Notes: a model not told the origin generated them from the letters alone. 64,000 nt of DNA from Pseudomonas sp. B6002 (GCF_013385985.1 NZ_JACAOY010000002.1:303939-367938); one strand, 5' to 3'. Shown: positions 27,808 through 37,484, counted from the first letter of the stretch. Numbers and translations: made by a program.

Positions 27808-27853
27808 TACAAATACGACGTTAACGCTCGATTAATCCGTCGATGCAAGCATA

Positions 27854-27881
27854 AAAAGGGTGGCTTAGGCCGCCCTTTTTT
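27854..27881 (+). terminator. Rho-independent terminator after cytochrome c4
   Basis: AAAAGGGTGGC, loop TTAG, then GCCGCCCTTTTTT: an 11-bp stem with one G:T pair and a run of six T. Confidence 0.9.
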
Positions 27882-27921
27882 GTGGCCGGTGCCGTTACAC
27901 TAACGAACTCATGCCCGCGTA

Positions 27922-27960
27922 GACCTGTCACAACAAAGGTCGCGTGAGGCGACTTTATTT
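27922..27960 (+). promoter_or_regulatory. Two mutually exclusive hairpins in the dsbA leader
   Basis: GACCT (27922-27926) can pair with AGGTC (27937-27941). GTCGC (27939-27943) can pair with GCGAC (27949-27953) and is followed by TTTATTTG. The two stems share 27939-27941, so only one can form. The arrangement resembles an attenuator but the stems are short. Confidence 0.35.
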
Positions 27961-27975
27961 GTCCAGGAGTAAAGC

Positions 27976-28611
27976 ATGCGTAATCTGATCCTCAGCGCCG
28001 CTCTCGTCACTGCCAGCCTCTTCGGCATGACCGCACAAGCTGCCGACGTGCCGCTTGAAGCCGGTAAAACCTACGTTGAATTGGCCAACCCGGTGCCGGT
28101 CTCGGTGCCTGGCAAGATCGAAGTGGTGGAGCTGTTCTGGTACGGCTGCCCGCATTGCTACGCCTTTGAGCCGACCATCAACCCTTGGGTCGAAAAACTC
28201 CCGTCCGACGTCAACTTCAAGCGCATCCCGGCCATGTTCGGCGGCCCATGGGATGCCCACGGCCAACTGTTCCTGACCCTGGAAGCCATGGGTGTTGAGC
28301 ACAAGGTCCACAACGCCGTATTCGACGCCATCCAGAAACAAGGCAAGCGCCTGACCAAGCCGGAAGAAATGGCTGACTTCGTCGCTACCCAAGGTGTCGA
28401 CAAGGACAAGTTCCTCGCCACCTTCAACTCCTTCGCTATCCAGGGCCAGATCAAGCAGGCCAAGGAACTGGCGCAGAAGTACGGCGTGCAAGGCGTACCG
28501 ACCATGATCGTCAACGGCAAATACCGTTTCGACCTGGGCACCACCGGTGGTCCTGAAGCGACCCTGAACGTTGCCGACCAGCTGATCGCCAAAGAGCGCG
28601 CAGCCAAGTAA
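27976..28611 (+). CDS. dsbA: Thiol:disulfide interchange protein DsbA
   Basis: The 211-residue periplasmic oxidase introduces disulfide bonds into secreted proteins. A signal peptide (cleaved near TAQA/AD) precedes a thioredoxin fold with active site Cys58-Pro-His-Cys61 (FWYGCPHCYAF) and the cis-Pro loop VQGVPTMIVNG. CAGGAGTAAAGC precedes the ATG. It lies 10 bases before an EEP-family gene and is probably co-transcribed with it, as in P. aeruginosa PA5489-PA5488. Confidence 0.96.
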   Translation: MRNLILSAALVTASLFGMTAQAADVPLEAGKTYVELANPVPVSVPGKIEVVELFWYGCPHCYAFEPTINPWVEKLPSDVNFKRIPAMFGGPWDAHGQLFLTLEAMGVEHKVHNAVFDAIQKQGKRLTKPEEMADFVATQGVDKDKFLATFNSFAIQGQIKQAKELAQKYGVQGVPTMIVNGKYRFDLGTTGGPEATLNVADQLIAKERAAK

Positions 28612-28621
28612 GGGGGCCATC

Positions 28622-29500
28622 ATGCGCCGCTGGGGGACTGAACGCGTCGTCGGCCTGCATGACCCGCAGGTCAACGAGCACCACCTGGAATCCACGGGCC
28701 TGCCGGCAGACAGCCGCTTGCGCCTGCTCAGTTTCAACATCCAGGTGGGTATCAGTACCGAGAAGTACCGGCACTACCTCACCCGTGGCTGGCAGCACCT
28801 GCTGCCCCACAACGGCCGGGCCGGCAACCTGCAAAAGATCGGCAACCTGCTCAACGACTTCGACCTGGTCGCCTTGCAGGAAGCCGATGGCGGCAGCATC
28901 CGCTCGGGCTACATCAACCAGGTGGAACACCTGGCCCAGCTCGGCGCATTCCCTTACTGGTACCAGCAACTCAATCGCAACCTCGGGCGCCTGGCACAGC
29001 ACAGCAATGGCGTGCTCAGCCGCTTGAAGCCGTGGGCTATCGAAGACCACCCGCTGCCGGGCCCCAAGGGCCGGGGCGCGATCCTCGTGCGCTTTGGCGA
29101 GGGCCCGGAAGCCTTGGTCGTGGTGATGATGCATCTGGCGCTCGGGGCGCGCACCCGCACGATGCAACTGGCCTACATCCGAGAGCTGATCGGCAATTAC
29201 AAACACCAGGTGCTGATGGGGGACATGAACACCCATGCCAGCGACCTGCTACAGAATTCCCCGCTGCGAGACCTCGGGTTGCTGGCGCCGCAAGTCGAAG
29301 CCACCTTCCCCAGCTGGCGCCCGCAGCGCTGCCTTGACCATATCCTGCTCAGTCCGACCCTCACGCTCGAGAGCGTACAGGTCCTGGCGCAGCCCATCTC
29401 CGATCACCTGCCGGTCGCGGTAGAGATTCGTCTGCCGGGTTCGCTCACGGCTGATGCATTGCCCGCGTTGAGCCCAGGCCCTCGCGGACCCCTTGCATGA
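28622..29500 (+). CDS. Endonuclease/exonuclease/phosphatase family hydrolase
   Basis: The 292-residue protein shows the EEP superfamily metal-dependent phosphoesterase motifs: LLSFNIQVG, LVALQEADGG (metal-binding Glu), VMMHLALG, LMGDMNTHASD and the final SDHLPVAVEIRL (catalytic Asp-His). There is no signal peptide. The substrate (nucleic acid, phospholipid or inositol phosphate) cannot be deduced. Its stop overlaps the dgcH start (ATGA), so the two are coupled. Confidence 0.9.
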   Translation: MRRWGTERVVGLHDPQVNEHHLESTGLPADSRLRLLSFNIQVGISTEKYRHYLTRGWQHLLPHNGRAGNLQKIGNLLNDFDLVALQEADGGSIRSGYINQVEHLAQLGAFPYWYQQLNRNLGRLAQHSNGVLSRLKPWAIEDHPLPGPKGRGAILVRFGEGPEALVVVMMHLALGARTRTMQLAYIRELIGNYKHQVLMGDMNTHASDLLQNSPLRDLGLLAPQVEATFPSWRPQRCLDHILLSPTLTLESVQVLAQPISDHLPVAVEIRLPGSLTADALPALSPGPRGPLA

Positions 29501-31575
29501 GCGACGACGCCCAGCGCTGGAAAGAAAAATACCTCAAGAGTATCGAGCAGCAAGACAAGCTCGAACGTCGCTGGGCTGCCCGCCTCGACCTGCTGCGCCG
29601 AGGCCTGGTACGCAGCACCCTCGCCGCTGAAGGTACCGACCGCGCCGTTGATCAGTGCATGAAGGAGATGCGTGATGTTGTCCGCACCGACGACATGGAC
29701 GCCGCCCTTGCCGCCTTGCTACCACGCTTGGAAAAAGCTGTGCTCGACTCTGAGCAGCGACGCGAAACCCGGGTTGACCAGATCAGCACCGCACTCACTT
29801 CACTGGTTGCACAGTTGCAGAAGCTGCCACTGCCGCGTGAAGTGGCCCGGCCGCTGAAAACCTTCGCCAAACAATTGGACGGTCGTGTCGGCCAGGCGCG
29901 GGAAATACCGCTGCTGCTCAGTGAGCTGAGCAACCTGCAAGGGCAAGCACTGAATAACCTGGAGCCAGACGGTGAAATCCCACGCTCGGGGCCTGGTTTG
30001 TTGCAGCGGTTGTTTGGTGCAAAAGAAGTTGCGAACGAAACCCCTGCGGTCGAGCCAGCACCAGCTTCTGCGCCGAAGCCCGCGTCTTCCAGGCAGTCCT
30101 CGGAGCCTGAACCTCAAGCACCTGAACAATCCGAAGAGTTGACCCAAGCGTTGCGTGCCTTTGCGCCCTTGCCGCAGGCAGCCGTCGTCGTGCCGCCTGA
30201 GCCGTCTGCGCCTGTCAGTGTGGCTGCGCCCGCCAAGGTGGTAGAGGCTGACACTGAAGCATTGGTCTTCGAGGCCCCCGCGCAAACGACCCCCAAGGCC
30301 GCGCCTGTCGAGGCACCTGAGCCCGAGGTGATTGAACCTGCGGTAGAAGAGCCTGCCTCTGAAAGTGCGCTCGCGGCGTTTATCGAACCACCGCCGATTC
30401 AGGACGATGCGCCGGATGAAACCTCAATCGGCAGCCTGTCGCTTCCGCCCGTGCTGGAAAGCGTCGAGTCTGACCCGGACGCGTTGCAGTCGGACTGTGT
30501 GTACGCCTTGCCCGACTCTCCCGAGCCGTCCTACAGCTCGGTGGCCAAGCATATCGAAGATACGTTGCTAGGCCTGCTGGAAGACCTCTCGCTGCCCGAG
30601 CGTCACCGGCCCCAGGCCGAAGCGATGCGCGAGCGCCTGGCCCATGGCTTGAACTGGTATGAACTGCTGCCGATCCTCGATGACCTGGCAGTGTTGATGC
30701 TGGCAATCACCGACAGTGGCCAGCATGAGTTCGAAGCCTATCTCAAGCAGCTCAACGAACGACTGGAAGCCTTCCAGGGCCATCTGCAGGTCGCCAGCGA
30801 CGGTCACGCCGACAGCCGCTCGGCTGCGCGGGAGCTGGACACGCAGATTCGTGAGCAGGTCGATGGCCTGCAAAGCAGCGTGCAGGACGCGGCCGACCTG
30901 GACAGCCTCAAGCAGGTACTGGAGAGCCACCTTGAAGGCTTGCTCGGCACCATGGATGAACACCAACAGCAGCGCGACCAGCGTGAGCAGGAAGTGGCGG
31001 CGCGCTTGAAAGGCCTGGCTGAGCGCGTGGCGAATATGGAGCAGGAGGCCCAGGGCTATCGCGAGCACCTGGAGGTGCAGCGCCAGAAGGCCTTGATCGA
31101 CCCGCTGACCGGCCTGCCCAACCGTGCGGCCTGGAGCGAGCGTCTCGACCAAGAGGTCAACGCCTGGCACCAGCGTGGCAACAGCCTGTCGCTGGCCATG
31201 CTCGACCTGGACCACTTCAAGCGTATCAACGATGGCTACGGCCACCTGGCGGGCGACAAAGTGCTCAAGATCATTGCCAGTGTGCTGCGCAAACGCCTGC
31301 GCCCCACCGATTTCATTGCACGCTTCGGCGGTGAAGAGTTCGTGTTGCTGATGCCCAACTCGTCCCTGGCCGATGCGCTGGCGGCCGGCGAGATGTTGCG
31401 CCAGGCCATCGAAGCGTGCCCTTTCCACTTCAAGGGTGAGCCGGTGACGATCACGGTGTCGATGGGCGTGGCGCAGTTCCAGCCGGGTGAGCGCAGCGAC
31501 CTGGCGCTCAAGCGTGCCGATGAGGCGTTGTACCGAGCCAAGGCGGCAGGGCGCAATCAGGTGCAGGCGGCCTAA
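29497..31575 (+). CDS. dgcH: Diguanylate cyclase (DgcH-like)
   Basis: The 692-residue protein makes cyclic di-GMP. The first 160 residues are helical; residues about 170-325 are an Ala/Pro/Glu-rich low-complexity linker; a helical/coiled-coil region (about 345-525) follows; and the GGDEF domain closes the protein (DPLTGLPNRAAW, DLDHFKRINDGYGH, active site RFGGEEF). An RPTD inhibitory I-site sits exactly five residues before GGEEF, so product inhibition is expected. No membrane segment. In P. aeruginosa the syntenic PA5487 is DgcH, a conserved housekeeping cyclase. Confidence 0.93.
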   Translation: MSDDAQRWKEKYLKSIEQQDKLERRWAARLDLLRRGLVRSTLAAEGTDRAVDQCMKEMRDVVRTDDMDAALAALLPRLEKAVLDSEQRRETRVDQISTALTSLVAQLQKLPLPREVARPLKTFAKQLDGRVGQAREIPLLLSELSNLQGQALNNLEPDGEIPRSGPGLLQRLFGAKEVANETPAVEPAPASAPKPASSRQSSEPEPQAPEQSEELTQALRAFAPLPQAAVVVPPEPSAPVSVAAPAKVVEADTEALVFEAPAQTTPKAAPVEAPEPEVIEPAVEEPASESALAAFIEPPPIQDDAPDETSIGSLSLPPVLESVESDPDALQSDCVYALPDSPEPSYSSVAKHIEDTLLGLLEDLSLPERHRPQAEAMRERLAHGLNWYELLPILDDLAVLMLAITDSGQHEFEAYLKQLNERLEAFQGHLQVASDGHADSRSAARELDTQIREQVDGLQSSVQDAADLDSLKQVLESHLEGLLGTMDEHQQQRDQREQEVAARLKGLAERVANMEQEAQGYREHLEVQRQKALIDPLTGLPNRAAWSERLDQEVNAWHQRGNSLSLAMLDLDHFKRINDGYGHLAGDKVLKIIASVLRKRLRPTDFIARFGGEEFVLLMPNSSLADALAAGEMLRQAIEACPFHFKGEPVTITVSMGVAQFQPGERSDLALKRADEALYRAKAAGRNQVQAA

Positions 31576-31621
31576 AAGATGTTCCATTTTGTAATTTGAC
31601 CGCCCGGCCACAAACGGTACG

Positions 31622-31652
31622 TTACACTGTTGCATTATCGCCTTCAGTGTAA
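31622..31652. promoter_or_regulatory. Inverted repeat at the start of the ampDh2-like gene
   Basis: TTACACTG (31622-31629) and CAGTGTAA (31645-31652) are perfect inverted 8-mers spaced by 15 bases. The second arm runs into the upstream ATG candidate at 31652. It could be a dyad operator or an RNA hairpin at the ribosome-binding region. Confidence 0.45.
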
Positions 31653-31663
31653 TGTCTTCTGCC

Positions 31664-32440
31664 ATGAAATCCTTTTGCTTTGCCTTTGTGTTCCTACTGC
31701 TCGCCGGCTGCGCCAGCGGCCCGCGCCTGGATACCAGCCACCCCTCGATGAACCACGACAATCGTGTGCAGTTCGTCGTTGTTCACTACACCTCGACCAA
31801 TCTTGAGCGTTCCCTGGCCCTGCTGACGCACGGCCAGGTCAGCAGCCATTACCTGATCGGCGACGATGCGTCGGGCACCCTCTACAAGCTGGTGGATGAG
31901 AGCCAGCGCGCCTGGCACGCCGGAGAAAGCGAGTGGATGGGCCGCACCTGGCTAAACTCCAGCTCCATCGGCATCGAGATCGTCAATCCCGGGTATCAGG
32001 ATACCCCGAGCGGCCGCGTGTGGTTCCCCTACTCCGAGGCGCAGTACAAGTCCCTGGTGGTGTTGCTCAAGGACATCAGCAAGCGCAACGGCATCGACCC
32101 CAAGAACATCATCGGCCATAGCGACATCGCGCCACTTCGCAAGCTTGACCCCGGCCCGCTGTTTCCCTGGAAGCGCCTGGCGGCTGAAGGCCTGGGGGTT
32201 TGGCCCGACGCTCAGGCAGTCGCCCGTTTCCAGGTGCAATACGCCGCTGACCTGCCGAGCATCACGTGGTTCCAGGAAGAGCTGGCGCGATTGGGCTACC
32301 AGACGCCGCAGACGGGGGAACTGGATGTGGCCACGCGTCATGTGATCGCGGCCTTTCAGATGCACTTCCGCCCTTCGTTGTTTGACGGCACCCCCGATGC
32401 GGAAAGCGCCGCGATCCTGCGAGCGCTCAACCGCAACTGA
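31664..32440 (+). CDS. ampDh2: N-acetylmuramoyl-L-alanine amidase, AmpDh2-like lipoprotein
   Basis: The 258-residue protein has a lipoprotein signal (LLLAGC, Cys16), an Amidase_2 zinc domain (about 40-180; VVHYTSTN and GHSDIAPLRKLDPG supply zinc ligands) and a C-terminal peptidoglycan-binding-like domain (about 195-255). It cleaves the stem peptide from muramic acid in the periplasm and belongs to the AmpD homologs that affect beta-lactamase induction in P. aeruginosa (AmpDh2, PA5485). An in-frame ATG four codons upstream (31652) is an alternative; neither has a strong ribosome-binding site. Confidence 0.9.
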   Translation: MKSFCFAFVFLLLAGCASGPRLDTSHPSMNHDNRVQFVVVHYTSTNLERSLALLTHGQVSSHYLIGDDASGTLYKLVDESQRAWHAGESEWMGRTWLNSSSIGIEIVNPGYQDTPSGRVWFPYSEAQYKSLVVLLKDISKRNGIDPKNIIGHSDIAPLRKLDPGPLFPWKRLAAEGLGVWPDAQAVARFQVQYAADLPSITWFQEELARLGYQTPQTGELDVATRHVIAAFQMHFRPSLFDGTPDAESAAILRALNRN

Positions 32441-32508
32441 CTGTAGGAGCCCGGCTTGCCGGCGATAGCGATCTTGAGGTCCCATCACCCGCTAGCCTGG
32501 CCCCTACA
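32441..32508. repeat. Degraded REPIN
   Basis: One intact REP core (CTGTAGGAGCCCGGCTTGCC then GGCGATAGCG, with an extra C) is followed by a decayed inverse copy (CACCCGCTAGCCTGGCCCCT then ACAA) that overlaps the end of kinB by five bases. It sits between convergent ampDh2 and kinB. Confidence 0.7.
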
Positions 32509-34291
32509 ACGGCAACGCCATATAAAACTGCGTACCCTGCCCTGGCCGTGAATACACACCCATGCGGCCACCGTGCAACTGCACGATTTCCTTGCACAGC
32601 GCCAACCCCAGGCCTGCGCCGCCTTTCTTGCGGCCCACCTGCACGAAGGGTTCGAAGATCCGCCCTTGCTGGCCGTAGGCGATGCCCTCGCCGTTGTCCT
32701 CGACACTGATGATTACCCGTTCGCCATGGCGGCGCGCCTGCAGGCGAATCTGGCCGCCTTCGGCGGTGTGGCGCAGGGCGTTGCCAAGCAAGTTATCCAG
32801 CACCCGTTCCAATTGCGCGCGGTCCGCATACAGGCGAGGCAAGTCGGATTGGGCCTCCACCAGCAGCTCGATGCGCTGGGCATTGGCCGGTTCGGCGAAG
32901 CGGGCGCGAGCGTGATCCAGCAGGTCGGTCACGTCGCACGGCCCCAGGGTGAGTTTTTGCAGGCCGTTCTGGTAGCGCGAGAAGTTGAGCAGGTCGTTGA
33001 TCAGCTGCATCAGACGCTGCATTTCTTCATTGACCGTATCCAGCAAGTCCGCTTCGCGCGACTCCGCAGGAAACTTCGCCCGCTCACGAAACAACCCGAA
33101 CGCCATGTGCATGCCGGTCACGGGCGTGCGCAGTTCATGGGAGGCGCGTAGCACGAACTCGCTGCGTACCCGTTCAAAGGCACGCTGTTCGGTAACGTCA
33201 TGCAGCACCATCACGGCCCCGAGAATGTGCCCTTGGGTGTGGCTGACGGGGGTGAGGCTGTAGGTCAGCAGACGCAGTTCGCCCTCGACCTCCACTTCCA
33301 GATCCTCCGGTGCCCGTTCCAGGTTGCCGCCGCGCAGCACCAGTTGAAGTTGTTCGTCCAGTTCCGGTCGCACCAAGGCTTCGCCCAGCCCCTGGCCGAG
33401 ACGGTCCTCGTCCCAGCCTAATTGGCGCTGCGCCACCGGGTTGAGGTGCTCCAGGCGGCCTTGGCGGTCGATCATCAGCAGGCCATCGTCGATGCTGTCG
33501 AGCACCGCCTGCAAGCGTTGCTGGCCGGCCAGCAGTTCATCGACATTAGTTGCCTGATGTTGGCGCAGCGCTTCGGCCATGATGCCGAAGCGTCGGGTCA
33601 GCTGGTTCATCTCGGCTGCCGAAGAGATGGGCAGCGTGACTTCAAAATCCCCCTGCCCGATTTTGTCGGCCGCCTTGGCCAGGGCCTCGATCGGCCCGCC
33701 AAAACGCCGGGCGATGCCGTGTGCGGTCACAAACCCGATGATCAGCACCGCAAGCCCTACCAGCCCCAGCAATCCGGCAATCAGCAAGGCGCGTTCGCGA
33801 GACTTGTGCTCGCTGGTACTGATGTTTTCCAGTGCGCGCTTGTGTTCGGCGATCAGGCCGTTACGCAGCACATTGAAGGTCTCGGTCAGTTTTTCCTTGC
33901 TGCCGGGGGGCGGTGAGGCTTGCTGGGACTCGTCAAACGCCTCCAGCAAATTCTGGTAGTCGGTGCGGGCCTGGCTGAAGCCGCTGCCACTGGCATCTCG
34001 CTGCTCGTGGGCGATGCCTTGGTCCAGCAGCTCGAAGTAACGCTGCTTGGAGCCTTGCAGCGCCTCGGGGTCGGGGCGCTTTTCCAGCATCATGATCAGC
34101 TGGTCGCCCAGGCTCTGGCGCAGCTTGAGCCCCAGGTCCAGGGTCACGAAGTTGCTGCGTATCAACGATTCCTGGGTCTTGGCCATCTGCATCACGCTGA
34201 CCAGGCCCAGGATCAATCCCAGCAGGGCGACGGTGATCAGCGCGGAGATACTCAGGAACAGCCGAGTGCGCAGTTTCATCGCAAGCTTCAT
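32504..34291 (-). CDS. kinB: Sensor histidine kinase KinB
   Basis: The 595-residue inner-membrane kinase has two membrane helices (about 11-33 and 165-188) around a periplasmic sensor, a HAMP region, a PAS domain (about 255-365), HisKA with phospho-His in LRASHELRTPVTG, and HATPase with N-box DNLLGNALRHT and G-boxes. It partners with AlgB in control of alginate and virulence. The start MKLAMKLRTRLFLS is 10 bases after the algB stop; the next ATG (34279) is an alternative. Confidence 0.93.
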   Translation of the reverse strand: MKLAMKLRTRLFLSISALITVALLGLILGLVSVMQMAKTQESLIRSNFVTLDLGLKLRQSLGDQLIMMLEKRPDPEALQGSKQRYFELLDQGIAHEQRDASGSGFSQARTDYQNLLEAFDESQQASPPPGSKEKLTETFNVLRNGLIAEHKRALENISTSEHKSRERALLIAGLLGLVGLAVLIIGFVTAHGIARRFGGPIEALAKAADKIGQGDFEVTLPISSAAEMNQLTRRFGIMAEALRQHQATNVDELLAGQQRLQAVLDSIDDGLLMIDRQGRLEHLNPVAQRQLGWDEDRLGQGLGEALVRPELDEQLQLVLRGGNLERAPEDLEVEVEGELRLLTYSLTPVSHTQGHILGAVMVLHDVTEQRAFERVRSEFVLRASHELRTPVTGMHMAFGLFRERAKFPAESREADLLDTVNEEMQRLMQLINDLLNFSRYQNGLQKLTLGPCDVTDLLDHARARFAEPANAQRIELLVEAQSDLPRLYADRAQLERVLDNLLGNALRHTAEGGQIRLQARRHGERVIISVEDNGEGIAYGQQGRIFEPFVQVGRKKGGAGLGLALCKEIVQLHGGRMGVYSRPGQGTQFYMALPL

Positions 34292-34301
34292 AGGGTGTTG
34301 C

Positions 34302-35648
<1,347 letters not shown>

Positions 35649-35856
35649 CTGTCCCGCGCTCCTTAAACTATGAATGATGGTGTTTAGTCCCGGAATAATC
35701 GGGCAAGTTGCATGGTTTATTCTGATTGATAAACGGCATCTTCGCGCAGCTATCTGCTCCGTCTCCTACAAACACGCCAATTGATGGCGTTTTCATGCCT
35801 TCTTGCCACTTCGGCAACTCGCCGAGCGCTTTCGATCCCTCGACCCGACCACTGAC

Positions 35857-35896
35857 CATCGTGCATTTCGCACGGCCCGCACAGGGCCATCGTGCA
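35857..35896 (+). promoter_or_regulatory. Direct repeats, possible activator sites
   Basis: CCATCGTGCA occurs at 35857-35866 and again at 35887-35896, exactly 30 bases apart (about three helical turns). The first copy continues as CGTGCATTTCGCACG, a 5-bp inverted repeat. The location about 75-115 bases upstream of a sigma-54 promoter fits an enhancer-binding-protein site. Confidence 0.5.
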
Positions 35897-35928
35897 GGAT
35901 GCTGGCCTCCATCTTTTGCATGTATTTG

Positions 35929-35941
35929 TAAGATATTGATT
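35929..35941 (-). promoter_or_regulatory. IHF binding site (consensus match)
   Basis: Read on the minus strand the sequence is AATCAATATCTTA, a full match to the IHF consensus WATCAANNNNTTR, inside an AT-rich tract. It lies between the direct repeats and the sigma-54 promoter, where IHF bending would bring activator and polymerase together. Confidence 0.6.
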
Positions 35942-35968
35942 TTATTGAGTTTTATTTTGTAAAAAACC

Positions 35969-35984
35969 TGGCATGCGCTCTGCA
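35969..35984 (+). promoter_or_regulatory. Sigma-54 promoter (-24/-12)
   Basis: TGGCATGCGCTCTGCA: the invariant GG (35970-35971) and GC (35982-35983) are separated by exactly 10 bases, as required for RpoN promoters. The next gene starts 56 bases downstream. Confidence 0.65.
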
Positions 35985-36039
35985 ATACCTCTCCCAACAG
36001 TGTCATGAACGAATAATCAGAATGCGGGAGAAACACAGC

Positions 36040-36324
36040 ATGACTCGCCAAAGCCTCAGCCAATTGTCTGTATCGCCGCTGCGCTTGCAGCAAGGCCTGT
36101 TCGCCAGCCTGGCCCTGATGGTCACCCTGGTCATTGGGCAACAGATGCAGCACGGGCAGCAGAGTCAGCCACACGCCCCGCAATTTGAACGCCCGGTGAT
36201 GACACAAACCCATTTCCGTTCCGTTGGCAGCGTTACTGCCGATGTAGCCGCCCCGCAACTGAGAGTGGCAGACCAGGATTCCACCCCTGGCGATCTGCCA
36301 ACCCAAGAGCGCTGGGTTTTCTAG
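36040..36324 (+). CDS. Small membrane-anchored protein of unknown function
   Basis: The 94-residue protein has one hydrophobic segment (about 19-36, GLFASLALMVTLVIG) after a short polar N-terminus, then a Gln/Pro/His-rich tail (QQMQHGQQSQPHAPQ) and an acidic end. The start MTRQSLSQL has GGGAGAAA before it. I do not recognise the family. It is the first gene after the sigma-54 promoter and precedes the DUF1328 and Ivy-like genes. Confidence 0.65.
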   Translation: MTRQSLSQLSVSPLRLQQGLFASLALMVTLVIGQQMQHGQQSQPHAPQFERPVMTQTHFRSVGSVTADVAAPQLRVADQDSTPGDLPTQERWVF

Positions 36325-36399
36325 GCAAGACAAAGTCGCTGTTGAGCGGCTGCACGGCAACACCGCTGTTACCCCTATAAAAGCGTAAGGAGAATCACC

Positions 36400-36564
36400 A
36401 TGTTGAGCTGGGCTATCACATTTCTGATCATCGCCATTGTGGCCGCTGTCCTGGGCTTCGGTGGTATCGCGGGCACCGCCACGGGTATCGCCAAGATCCT
36501 GTTTGTCGTCTTCCTGGTGATGTTCATCGCTTCGTTCTTCTTTGGTCGTCGCGGCCGAGGCTGA
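36400..36564 (+). CDS. DUF1328 (YtjA-like) small membrane protein
   Basis: A 54-residue protein, [20 protein letters not shown] then [20 protein letters not shown], has two membrane helices with a Gly-rich link and a basic end FFFGRRGRG. This is the DUF1328/YtjA family, often stress-induced in pseudomonads. AAGGAGAATCACC precedes the ATG. It is two bases before the ivy-like gene, so the two are probably co-translated. Confidence 0.9.
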   Translation: MLSWAITFLIIAIVAAVLGFGGIAGTATGIAKILFVVFLVMFIASFFFGRRGRG

Positions 36565-36566
36565 AT

Positions 36567-37034
36567 ATGACCACTCTGCCCTTTAAAGCCATGGCTGCCG
36601 CCCTGCTCCTGGGCGGCAGCGGCCTGGTGATGGCCGCCAACGACGGCCAAAGCCGAGCCAACGAATTGCTGACCTCGGACCCTCAGTTCCGTGAGACTTG
36701 GCAAGGCGTGGTGAAGAAAGAAGAGCGCCTGCCGGAATGGGTGATGAACCTGTCCGGTACGGCCGAACAAATGAATGCCGTGGAAGAAGACGGTGACAAG
36801 TACTTGGTGGGGCCGCTTTGCGAAACTGCAGACACATGCCTGAACAAGCGCCTGATTGTTGCCTTCAGCTACGACAAGAAAGATGCCTACGCCATGTTGG
36901 TGGAAGTCCCGGCCGGCCTGCCGGCGGACAAATCCCCGACGCGTCACGCCGATTATCGGTTCCTCGGTAAGCCGGACGAAGGCATGCAGAAGCTGCTGAT
37001 GGAGCAGCTCAAGAAAGACCCCAATTGGTACTAG
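36567..37034 (+). CDS. ivy: Ivy-type inhibitor of vertebrate (c-type) lysozyme
   Basis: The 155-residue protein has a signal peptide (cleaved near VMA/AND) and the Ivy domain (DPQFRETWQGVVKKEERLPEWV at the start of the fold). The inhibitory loop region is GPLCETADTCLNKRL, a disulfide-closed Cys-x5-Cys loop. In P. aeruginosa the equivalent (PA5481) lies in the same place beside algB. It probably protects periplasmic peptidoglycan from lysozyme or restrains the cell's own lytic enzymes. Confidence 0.88.
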   Translation: MTTLPFKAMAAALLLGGSGLVMAANDGQSRANELLTSDPQFRETWQGVVKKEERLPEWVMNLSGTAEQMNAVEEDGDKYLVGPLCETADTCLNKRLIVAFSYDKKDAYAMLVEVPAGLPADKSPTRHADYRFLGKPDEGMQKLLMEQLKKDPNWY

Positions 37035-37074
37035 GTTCCCCTTGGCGCAATGCGTTTGTGGAGCCAGCGTCCAT

Positions 37075-37103
37075 AGAAAGAAGCCCAACGCTTCTTTCTG
37101 TTT
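37075..37103 (+). terminator. Rho-independent terminator after ivy
   Basis: AGAAAGAAGC (37075-37084) and GCTTCTTTCT (37090-37099) form a perfect 10-bp stem with loop CCAAC, followed by GTTTG. The T-run is short. Confidence 0.7.
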
Positions 37104-37484
37104 GCATCGTCCGTCAAGGGCGGTGCATGACCAGGGGGCCGGGTTGCTCTGATCAATCGGGATCGGCGTGACCTACGGGTACAGGGAGTGCCTGCGAAAG
37201 GGCCGGGTCAGGTGAAAAGCTGCGACGCAGGTTCACAAGCCGATGGCTTGCTGAACTTGCGGCGGGCTTATTCCTCCCTCTTATGTCAGCCATAGTCGCT
37301 AATTCCGATTTTGCTCGCTCCCAACCATTACTTGGTGTGTCGGGCTGACCATCTATCGATAAAATTTGGCCGCGCTCATAGGACATTTCCGACACTAAAC
37401 GGCGGAATTCCCAGGCGTTTCTGCCAGTGCTCCGTAGACGTCCTGATTCTCTGAGCGAGCCGGGTTTGGCCGGTTCACGGCATG

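Larger units (their letters stand above)
35649..36039. other. Divergent intergenic region between algB and the ivy-type operon
   Basis: A 391-base non-coding region. It holds, in order, direct repeats (35857-35896), a perfect IHF consensus (35929-35941) and a sigma-54 promoter (35969-35984), all directed at the small operon starting at 36040. I see no convincing promoter for algB within it. Confidence 0.6.

Noticed and set aside
35668-36363. 231-codon minus-strand frame across the algB-ivy intergenic region
   Set aside because: No family, no ribosome-binding site, crosses the sigma-54 promoter and the small plus-strand gene; treated as chance.
37153-37395. 80-codon minus-strand frame in the gap before gltP
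   Set aside because: No ribosome-binding site, no homology pattern and no partner; kept only as part of the intergenic description.
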